From: Andalucia godoyi
Taxonomy: Eukaryota > Discoba > Jakobea > Jakobida > Andaluciidae
Assembly (NCBI GenBank): GCA_009859145.1
Contig: VRVR01000026.1
Span: 1-64,000 of the forward strand
Length of the DNA stretch: 64,000 nucleotides
Direction of reading: 5' to 3'
Made by a program: the position numbers and the translations under genes
Notes under the pieces: generated by a model
Seen by the model: the letters and a program-made list of their open reading frames with translations, nothing else
The model's database searches: none
Told to the model about the DNA's origin: nothing
In this document: positions 57,701-64,000 of the stretch, piece by piece
How the letters are laid out: the number at the start of each line of letters is the position of its first letter
How positions within the stretch are numbered: position 1 is the stretch's first letter

Positions 57701-58381
57701 GAGGATGATTGGCAAAAACCTCTGTTGCGCAAATTGGAAATACACCACCTGTCCAATCGCGCTGACGAGTTCTGGGCGACACGGATTCGGCTCAAGCTTG
57801 AAAAAGTACTTTGCAAACCCCGATGCCAGCGGGGCAACGAGCTCCACGTTTGGATTGTTTGCCAATTCATTGCGCAAAGCAGCAAACAAGATCTTTTCCG
57901 AAGTCACCACACCTGCAGCAAGAAAATCGACATACAGCCGAAACAGCGCTCGCTTTCGCAAAACATCGCCTTCATCCTTGCAACATTCATACTGCATTGC
58001 CGTTCCTGCGGCCCCAGTATTCGTCGGTTCTGAGCCACTCGAAGAATGGATCTTCCGGTTCCAGTACGAGACAAGCTCCTGCGAGAACTCTGTGTAATTC
58101 TGATGCAAAAACGACGCAATCCGCACTGCATTAATGATTTCCACAGGTTTAAACTTTGCATCAAGTAGCGCAGACGCACATTCTGAGAGATACCTGGACA
58201 GGTTCAGCGAAGAGCAGATGTCCGAACGAAACTGGTCAATCGGAAAATCCGGAAACCCCTTCAATCGAGCTCGAAACGTTTGCAGCTTCTTGAGCGAAGA
58301 ATCGTGATTTTCATGATTTGGACGATCCGTCGATCCATGAGCACGAAGATTCGTATCTCGCAGCGCAATCAAATCCTCCAT
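54662..58381 (-). CDS. UPF2: UPF2 (NMD2), nonsense-mediated decay factor
   Basis: The 1239-residue protein matches UPF2, the NMD adaptor that bridges UPF1 to UPF3 on exon-junction complexes. Three MIF4G-type helical domains are visible at about 30-240 (DICSSLNLSRYLSECASALL), 425-620 (FASATTKSKIEEVLKNMRDL) and 650-900. The third contains WVELPVIALLLGSVPLFPLP and AYLVGRVSECLDGLAFNYTG. An acidic tract (about 1030-1110) follows, then the C-terminal UPF1-binding segment (about 1110-1239). The size is like the human protein (1272). The ATG at 58381 was chosen over 78 upstream codons that are hydrophobic leader. SF3A1 and UPF2 together imply live splicing and decay. Confidence 0.87.
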   Translation of the reverse strand: MEDLIALRDTNLRAHGSTDRPNHENHDSSLKKLQTFRARLKGFPDFPIDQFRSDICSSLNLSRYLSECASALLDAKFKPVEIINAVRIASFLHQNYTEFSQELVSYWNRKIHSSSGSEPTNTGAAGTAMQYECCKDEGDVLRKRALFRLYVDFLAAGVVTSEKILFAALRNELANNPNVELVAPLASGFAKYFFKLEPNPCRPELVSAIGQVVYFQFAQQRFLPIILAGLGSFREMVAATRSMWYSRGEVPADLREKWISSREKWEKWISILVPLLDKQSLVPKSLVPFLRAFATEAIPVDVSSSEGDDSQRDVILLLQGKFAETFQTAAAPQNPGQPTAPVPKSSESDDASVAQELLQAEEEDFPTWLLREDDIRLFYSGLNAPVAESENAPGLDATEEPVSKDPKDGCDPGSAAASASKVPKDKSLDYLIDNFASATTKSKIEEVLKNMRDLSLCQKDAAGFQSALRHKLLVRLQSNSYRIEAAPHLIRGVVRLDYFGICPDLLNSLISALTSSTEVSKVTRYRRLLCEILKCCLLLSVIDPAVSEKYSARGVSSFLLDRVATLIEEWTIASLEQLCFLMQACGRFLSRWPQSRVRCTTLAETMWRKKVARVLPLDVAMQVEQAYFATLPPKFTVQRQLEKERERKYGGAEFAVLACHPLVLYIEHIFQSASVIQNTSVGKDRNSRHTVASSEDFVLSKLKKVVWSDPDCVWMLHFTISHKIHFPSIPLLARSLARLCRESRPAAQFVVEVMDDLLFRVEYSSAWAPALFSVQRRSWDIAFLVECVSAGIIPPRTWMDLVLFLLRVPTSSTAAAASSNVKEDNIFRFRSAIYLLEPLLAKFDISNSWVELPVIALLLGSVPLFPLPVDLQISIDNISALLKSSKEKRGAPIQELNVAYLVGRVSECLDGLAFNYTGQLLMGRPVRKPSKKSTSAQTVPKLPPPVLKYNAKSILPFPKSDRPSDAFHGRPILISADWRKEEAVLAEMVERAVANAVPTGESKPGVGLSAASHTADTPPPAQPRPVAHPEDDDDDDEEEEEEPADEEEELEDDDDDAEEDVEDLEEDVEDLEDGLEDAEDDEDDEESSEEDDDEYDSDDSLADLENDEDDLDDIDRQIREITMESIRERREEGIVAPLALASAKTANAKTTVNATAPTEVKVLLKGKGTKVLQVSESDESSDLSQILKARQEAAKREQEERKRTLLQAYYTDEASQQEPQDVGRGFRGGKPARPWSRRR

Positions 58382-59219
58382 TCCATGAAATCGACTAATC
58401 GATATGCCCAAACACGACGCAGCAAAGAAAGGACAAGGAAAAAAGGGAAGGAGAAAACAAAAGGATGAATGCATGTCTGCAACAAAAGGGAAAGCTCCCC
58501 TTTTTCTCCACCAGCAATTACAGTGCCTAGCATCATTTGAGACAGCGCTTCCAAACCCGCCAAAAAAACCCACCAACGAAATAAAACAATGCAAAAAGAC
58601 GGAGAGCGCCTCCATCTTTTCTGCTCGTATTCGTTCTTCTGCTTGGGCGTTGTGATTGGCTTGGCTGTCTCCGTCCCAGCAGATTCTACAAGAGAGAAAA
58701 AACGCTTGCAGAAAAAAATAATATTAACAAATCGGGAACGTCAACGTCGGTCTCCAAAGGGTCCCAAACTCCAAACAGCCAAACAGTCCAAACGCGCAAA
58801 AACAGCCCAAAAAACTATTCTCTCCTCTCCCCCCCCCCCTTCTGCCTCTCACCCTGGTGCGGTTTCCAAAAAACAACAACAACAGCAACAACAACAACAA
58901 AAACCAACAAACAAATCCTCCTCTAATTTTCCTTTTGAAAAACAAAGCAACCATTTCCTTTTTATTTTATTTTTATATTATTATTTTTATTTACATCATC
59001 ATCATCATCATCTTCTTCTTCTTTTTAAAATAATATTGTGCTTTTTCTTTCCATATTGCAAAGTTTCGTTTCATCCGCTACCTTTCTCACTTGGTATCTT
59101 TTTTTTTTTTCACTCGTTCTCTTTCCCACTCCTTGTTTAATTTCGCGTGTCTTTGTAACATTGTGGTTTGTGCATTTTCATTTTCCCCTCGAGGTCGCTG
59201 ACAAGAAGAAGTGCTGGAA
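58382..59219. other. Divergent spacer
   Basis: An 838-base interval between UPF2 and the IQ-repeat gene. It is A- and C-rich at 58690-58900, with a CAACAA repeat (58876-58905), ATC units (58997-59012) and T-rich tracts at 58960-59140. No gene is supported; frames are low complexity. Confidence 0.5.
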
Positions 59220-62200
59220 ATGTCTGCTCGTGGAACATCTGCAACCCGATCGTCGGCCCGTGGTCCTTCGCCCTACAGTCAAGGATCTTCGCGGCCTTCT
59301 TCGTCTGCGGGGAACCGCAGTGGATCAGCATCGCGGTCTTCAGCCAATCGACCGCAGTCCTCACTTGCTACGAGTTTGCCACCCTCAAATTCGGTGTCCC
59401 GACCGCAGTCTTCCCATGCGTCGAGCGGTGGAGCGACTGGTCGAACGAAAGACCGACCCAAAACGGCCAGTGGCTCGGCTGCCGGGTCTGGAAATCCTCC
59501 ATCGTACATGATGATGTCGTCTTCAGCATTAAACGATGCGATATACGGGGACCTGCACAAGCTGCGTCTTGATTCGATTGCGCAGCTGAGACGAAAAGAA
59601 ATCAGGAGGGAAGAAGAAGCAAGACGGAGATTGCAGCATGTGCTTGATTCGTACGACAATGGAGAAAATGACCCGAATGCTCATCCGCACCAACAGCAGG
59701 GTTCTTCTGCAGCTGGGAGCGGTTCGGCGTCCCCTGCGTCGAAATCGCACGTTTCAGGAAGCACTTCATCTCCCTCGCCAGTTGCGTCGCCGTCGCCCTC
59801 GTCAAGTCCCTCAAAACACGGTCAGCCGACATCTCCTTCGCAAGGCGATGAGATTTCGGCAAAGTCGTTGTTGGTAAATGACATTCGGCACTTGTGCCAG
59901 TTGCTGCACATGCCCAAGGCCGATGAAACGATCTACTGTCAGTATGCGACACCAGAGCTCCGTGATGTGCTGTATCGGCACAAGGAATGCACTCTCATTG
60001 TGCTACGATGGGTGGAGCAGCGAGAGCGTTTGTTGCGCGAGTGGGCCATGGTTCGGCTGGATGAAGCTCTGGATATGAACGGAAAGGACTCTGATGGAGA
60101 CTCGAGAGCCACTTCTCCGACGAATTCCTCCTCTGGCAGAACGCGGTCTCCTGTGCGAGGCGGGGCTTCTTCTCTCCTCAAGACGAAACGCCGCTCTTCT
60201 GGACAGACAAATGTGAATCCAAATTCGGCAATGGGAAAGATGCTTGCGCAGTTGCAGGAATCAACTGTGTTTGTGTGCGAGGCAGTGCAACAGTGGCGCA
60301 CAATGCTGACGCGTCCGTATGCGTTCTTGTACCAAGGATCGAACTATTTGGAAAAGATGTGCAACGAGCCGTATATTTTGCAAGGGTTTTTTGATTCCGA
60401 ACTGTTTGTTCCGAGACTGTCTGGTATCTCCATTGATCGTGTTCGGACCTGCCGGCATTATATGTCCAGAGAAGGAGATATGCATGAAGCCGTTGTCAAA
60501 TACAATGAGTCATTGTCTCGCGATGGGTTCTATGTGCCTGTTCTCAAAGAAGCCGCGTTCCTGTTGGAAGATGCTCTGTTGCTGGAACAGCATCATTTGG
60601 ATTCAAGACAGACGGAGGCGACAACGGCTGCCTCTTCGGATGCGCAACCGCAACCGCAACAGCAACCGCAACAGCAACAGCAGTCCCAAGGAACCGCCGC
60701 AACGGGTACGACGCCCATGGCCACGAAAACCTCCGGTCAAGATCCACACCCAACAGCTTCAACGTCTGCACAGTCACAGGATGGCGTGGAGGGCGCCAAG
60801 TCTTCCTCATCTTCAACAACTGCTGTTGCAGGTGGTCCCTCGAGTGGTTCTTCGAGCGCTGCTGGACCTCCGAAGACGGCAGATCATGATGCGTCCAAGC
60901 CTCCGACTTCGGAATCGGAGAAACAGTCCGCCCCTCCTCCTGCTGTTGCTGCTGCGCCTGTTCCTGTTTCCTCGTCGTCTAATGCCGCTCCATCCGACCA
61001 AGGAAAGTCTGACCCTGCCCCCGCAACTCAAGACCAGAAGCCGTCTCCTGTTGCTGCCGCGCCTGTTCCTGTGGCGGCTGCATCGGGATCCAGTGCACAA
61101 GCCACGCATTCTCCTACCTCTACTGCAGAACAGACGCAGACTACTTCTTCACCGGCCCATTCTTCAGATGCTCCGACAAGTCATGAAAGCGCGCCGTCGT
61201 CGGATTCCACGCCGGTTCCTGCATCATCATCGTCATCATCGTCATCATCATCCACGACCGTTGTTGCTTCAACACCTGTTCCTGCAGAGTCCAGTGCTGC
61301 AGCATCTTCCACAGGTTCCGTACGCGCGCCTTCTGCTAAATATTCACCGGATGTGGCAGCCACCAAAGTGCAGGCGACATACCGTGGCCATCAGTCCCGC
61401 GTGCGGGTCAACGGCATCCGAGAAGAGCGGTCTCGTGCTGCAACAGCAAAGATGCAGGCATCCTGCAATGATCAGGCAGTGGCACCAGTCGTTTCGCAGC
61501 CCGAGTCCGTTGCTGGGCAATCTGCTTCGCAAGAAACCGTGCCAGAGGTCCGTGCAGTGGACTCCGAACCCGCTCCCGTTCCCCAGCACACGCCAAGTTA
61601 TGCACAGCCGACGACATCGTCTTCTCGGAAAGGTAAGTATGAACCGGATGTTGCCGCCACGAAGATCCAGTCCTCTTTCAGAGGCCATCAAGACCGAAAG
61701 CGGGTGGCGGAGATCAGGCAATCACGCATTGCTGTTAAGCCACAGGCAGTGATTGTGCAGCAGCCCCCATCTGATCACCCGCACAGCTCACAAGACTCTG
61801 TGGTTCCGCCTGCGCTTTCGTTTTCTCCTGCAACGCCGCAACCTTCTCCGGAGCCTGCTAAGTCCCGTCCAAACAAGTTCAGCGAGGATGCTGCGGCGAC
61901 GAAGATTCAATCTTCTTATCGTGGACACCATGATCGCCAGCGGGTTGCCGATATCAAGGCAGCAAGATCTAGTGAGAAGTCGACTCCTCTTGGCGCTCCG
62001 TCGGAATCTGTTACCACGTCGTCAGACAGCATGCCCGTTGACTCGTCGTCCTCTTCTGCTTCTTCTGCTTCCTCTGCTGTTCTTGTTACCCCTCCTCCCC
62101 CTGCTTCCAAGTACGACGATGAACAAGCAGCCACGAAGATTCAATCTTCTTTCCGTGGTCATCAGGACCGGAAGAAGGTTGACGAACTGAAGAAGTCCAA

Positions 62201-63278
62201 TTCTCAGAGACCGCCCGAAGGACATGACTCTGTAACGGCGGGCGCTGCCTCACAGCCACAACCAGCAGGAGTACAGTCAGCGGAAGTGACGGCGGGGTCG
62301 ACACCACAACAGTCCCCTGTGGACGAACATTCGGCCGCCACGAAGATTCAGTCATCTTACCGAGGCCATCAGGACCGGAAGAAGGTTGACGAACTGAAGA
62401 AGTCGAGCGCCTCTCAGTCGACATTGAAGAACGAGACTGCTGTGGCCGCCTCTGTCTCGCAAGCGGATTCCGAACCATCGGCTGCGCAGGCAGAGCCTGC
62501 GTCTAACCATCTTCGACCACCGGTAGACGAACACATCGCCGCAACAAAGATCCAATCGTCGTATCGTGGCCACCAAGATCGGAAGAGGGTGGAGGAGATC
62601 AAGAAGACTCCGCGAGCTCCTGCTGCTGGCCCATTGCCTGCCGAGACTTCCGCATCTTCTCCGGTCGTAGAAGAGCACAATGAGACTGCCGCTGCCCCCA
62701 TTCCGTCCAAATATGCTGATGAAAGCGTCGCCGCGACCAAGATCCAGTCATCGTATCGTGGCCACCAAGATCGGAAGAGGGTGGAGGAGATCAAGAAATC
62801 GCCACAAAAGCCATCGTCAGATATCGCTCCTGTTCCGGCGGTGGCGCCCGTTTTAGAGACTGCCGCGGAAGCATCGCCCAGTACACCGTCAAAACATGGG
62901 GATGATGCTGCTGCTGCAACGAAGATTCAGTCATCATACCGTGGCCACCAGGATCGGAAGAGGGTGGAGGAGATGCGCAGGACCACTACTTCAACCAAAA
63001 GCGCGCTACCACAGGCTGAGCAAACAGAAGATCGCCCGGCGTCAATCGAGCAATCTGTTCCTGTTACTGGCGCCGAATCTGCGTTGACAACGTCTGTCGA
63101 GCCTCCTCGAGAACCTTCGAGAAAGTACCAAGACGAGAATGTTGCAGCCACCAAGATTCAGTCTTCCTACCGCGGTCATCAGGATCGGAAGAAAGTCGAG
63201 GAGCGTCGTGTGTCTGCCCGTTCTTCAAAGAATGGCCTCGAGTCGGAGTCGTCAGTTCCAAATGGAATGGCTGCCTAA
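59220..63278 (+). CDS. Large protein with nine IQ motifs (calmodulin-binding candidate)
   Basis: The 1352-residue protein starts with a Ser-rich region. A helical domain follows at about 105-290 (DLHKLRLDSIAQLRRKEIRR and DIRHLCQLLHMPKADETIYC), then a middle domain around 320-460 (AVQQWRTMLTRPYAFLYQGS). A long Ser/Pro/Ala/Gln-rich low-complexity stretch covers about 465-690. The C-terminal half carries nine near-identical IQ motifs of the form AATKIQSSYRGHQDRKKV, spaced roughly every 55-75 residues, each followed by a K/R-rich helix. IQ motifs bind calmodulin or EF-hand light chains. I do not recognise the N-terminal domain. A cytoskeletal or flagellar scaffold is likely. The start at 59220 (MSARGTSATR) is preferred; a Met three codons upstream is possible. 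Confidence 0.75.
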   Translation: MSARGTSATRSSARGPSPYSQGSSRPSSSAGNRSGSASRSSANRPQSSLATSLPPSNSVSRPQSSHASSGGATGRTKDRPKTASGSAAGSGNPPSYMMMSSSALNDAIYGDLHKLRLDSIAQLRRKEIRREEEARRRLQHVLDSYDNGENDPNAHPHQQQGSSAAGSGSASPASKSHVSGSTSSPSPVASPSPSSSPSKHGQPTSPSQGDEISAKSLLVNDIRHLCQLLHMPKADETIYCQYATPELRDVLYRHKECTLIVLRWVEQRERLLREWAMVRLDEALDMNGKDSDGDSRATSPTNSSSGRTRSPVRGGASSLLKTKRRSSGQTNVNPNSAMGKMLAQLQESTVFVCEAVQQWRTMLTRPYAFLYQGSNYLEKMCNEPYILQGFFDSELFVPRLSGISIDRVRTCRHYMSREGDMHEAVVKYNESLSRDGFYVPVLKEAAFLLEDALLLEQHHLDSRQTEATTAASSDAQPQPQQQPQQQQQSQGTAATGTTPMATKTSGQDPHPTASTSAQSQDGVEGAKSSSSSTTAVAGGPSSGSSSAAGPPKTADHDASKPPTSESEKQSAPPPAVAAAPVPVSSSSNAAPSDQGKSDPAPATQDQKPSPVAAAPVPVAAASGSSAQATHSPTSTAEQTQTTSSPAHSSDAPTSHESAPSSDSTPVPASSSSSSSSSSTTVVASTPVPAESSAAASSTGSVRAPSAKYSPDVAATKVQATYRGHQSRVRVNGIREERSRAATAKMQASCNDQAVAPVVSQPESVAGQSASQETVPEVRAVDSEPAPVPQHTPSYAQPTTSSSRKGKYEPDVAATKIQSSFRGHQDRKRVAEIRQSRIAVKPQAVIVQQPPSDHPHSSQDSVVPPALSFSPATPQPSPEPAKSRPNKFSEDAAATKIQSSYRGHHDRQRVADIKAARSSEKSTPLGAPSESVTTSSDSMPVDSSSSSASSASSAVLVTPPPPASKYDDEQAATKIQSSFRGHQDRKKVDELKKSNSQRPPEGHDSVTAGAASQPQPAGVQSAEVTAGSTPQQSPVDEHSAATKIQSSYRGHQDRKKVDELKKSSASQSTLKNETAVAASVSQADSEPSAAQAEPASNHLRPPVDEHIAATKIQSSYRGHQDRKRVEEIKKTPRAPAAGPLPAETSASSPVVEEHNETAAAPIPSKYADESVAATKIQSSYRGHQDRKRVEEIKKSPQKPSSDIAPVPAVAPVLETAAEASPSTPSKHGDDAAAATKIQSSYRGHQDRKRVEEMRRTTTSTKSALPQAEQTEDRPASIEQSVPVTGAESALTTSVEPPREPSRKYQDENVAATKIQSSYRGHQDRKKVEERRVSARSSKNGLESESSVPNGMAA

Positions 63279-63328
63279 AAAAATCCTTGGAGTAATCGTC
63301 GTCGTTCTTCTCTCTCTCTCTCTCTCTC

Positions 63329-63381
<53 letters not shown>

Positions 63382-63465
63382 CTCCCTCTCTGTGGAAATG
63401 ATGTCGTTTGTATAGTATTTCTTCCCTTTTCTTTTTCTTTTTTGATGCAGTGCACACGAAAACCA
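63279..63465. repeat. Convergent spacer with TC and GT microsatellites
   Basis: A (TC)n tract at 63309-63330 and a (GT)n tract at 63335-63380 sit between the IQ-repeat gene and the helicase gene. Confidence 0.92.
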
Positions 63466-64000
63466 TTATCTCCGTCGACATAAAGCCTCCAATTCCTTTG
63501 CACCCTGTTCTTCCGAACCCGAAAATAGGATGGTATTAGTCCCAAGGACATCTTTTGCCGAGGACAGCCGGCCAATGCGTCCTGTGCGATGCAGAAAGTC
63601 CTCAGCGCTTCGTGGAAAATCAAAATGTACAACGTGATTGACGTAGAATGTGTCCAAGCCCCGTGCAAAGACGTCAGTGGCGACAATCCATCGGGCCTTG
63701 TCCGACTTACATGCTTGGTAGTGCTCCCAGCGCTTGTCTGGAGGAATGCCACCGTGAAGCGACACAATTCCTCCTGCAGCACTCAACTCCGGGATTGCTT
63801 CGTGAAGCGCATATTCGATGGCTCGTGCAGAATCAATGGAATTGCAGAACACCAAGTATCTCCCATCCTTTGGAATCATGGACACAGACTTTGACTTTTT
63901 GCACAACACATCGAGCAGCAATGCAATTCGATCCTGCGCACCCAATCGTCTAAATTCGTGCTGAATGCCCTTTGGAACACTGTAGAGTTGAGGATCCATC
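63466..64000 (-). CDS. DEAD-box RNA helicase, C-terminal part only (right edge)
   Basis: The visible 178 codons are the RecA-like C-terminal domain of a DEAD-box helicase. They carry LVFCNSIDSARAIEYAL (motif IV region), VSLHGGIPPDKR, IVATDVFARGLD (motif V), VVHFDFPRSAEDFLHRTGRIGR (motif VI) and the closing helix. The frame continues past the right edge (the last codon at 63997-63999 reads Met but is probably internal), so the N-terminal ATP-binding domain lies outside. The motif V 'FARGLD' and the short tail suggest an organellar or ribosome-assembly helicase, but the subfamily cannot be set from this part. It converges on the IQ-repeat gene. Confidence 0.85.
   Translation of the reverse strand, partial: MDPQLYSVPKGIQHEFRRLGAQDRIALLLDVLCKKSKSVSMIPKDGRYLVFCNSIDSARAIEYALHEAIPELSAAGGIVSLHGGIPPDKRWEHYQACKSDKARWIVATDVFARGLDTFYVNHVVHFDFPRSAEDFLHRTGRIGRLSSAKDVLGTNTILFSGSEEQGAKELEALCRRR

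Noticed and set aside
58382-58615. 78-codon N-terminal extension of UPF2
   Set aside because: Hydrophobic, C/T-rich leader; UPF2 is soluble and matches from MEDLIALRD onward.
60319-61752. 477-codon Arg/Leu-rich frame
   Set aside because: Shadow frame of the IQ-repeat gene; composition arises from the Ser/Pro-rich true frame.

Overview
This is a nuclear segment of a gene-dense, intron-poor, single-celled eukaryote. The genes encode eukaryote-only machinery: the COG complex, SF3a, UPF2, NatB, RNase P/MRP, protein phosphatase 1, GGTase-I, kinesin, a SKA-like kinetochore subunit, and a nucleotide-excision-repair scaffold. Nearly every gene is one uninterrupted reading frame using the standard code. 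Genes lie on both strands, 100-1000 bases apart. Spacers are AT-rich or built of microsatellites, and many starts follow a pyrimidine-rich leader. A TMEM138 homologue, a kinesin and an EF-hand-like protein suggest a flagellated cell. I cannot name the species.

Layout. 0-10 kb: a partial coiled-coil gene, NAA25, a CEBPZ/NOC1 ribosome-assembly factor, an unknown single-pass membrane protein and an FtsJ-like methyltransferase. 10-22.5 kb: COG7, an EF-hand-like protein, a prokaryote-type dCTP deaminase, TMEM138, SKA2, UVSSA, a FYRN/FYRC protein and POP7. 23-34.5 kb: PP1, a secreted M20 peptidase, a multi-pass protein, a kinesin with a C-terminal PH domain and an RWP-RK-like protein. 34.7-46.9 kb: a likely three-exon small gene, SF3A1, the GGTase-I beta subunit, acetyl-CoA acetyltransferase, a coiled-coil protein, and a VOC/DUF6544 pair with bacterial-type families. 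48-64 kb: a CaCA exchanger, RPF1, a four-pass protein, TCTP, a TAF1B/Rrn7-like Pol I factor, UPF2, a protein with nine IQ motifs, and a DEAD-box helicase cut by the right edge.

The most notable content lies in the long spacers. Four places (about 22.6, 27.3, 40 and 47.5 kb) hold relics of Fanzor, the eukaryotic TnpB-like OMEGA RNA-guided nuclease. The 39.4-40.7 kb copy is a near-complete gene broken by frameshifts and stops. The 27.3 and 47.5 kb copies are short derivatives. In them the protein N-terminus is joined directly to the RuvC-III motif, and both carry the same extra base. The 22.6 kb copy is a bare 3' end. All four keep a conserved 3' block, which is a candidate guide-RNA (omega RNA) region.

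Functional links between neighbours are weak, as is usual for eukaryotes. Splicing and mRNA surveillance (SF3A1, UPF2), ribosome and RNA maturation (CEBPZ, RPF1, POP7, TAF1B-like) and trafficking (COG7, kinesin) are represented but not clustered.
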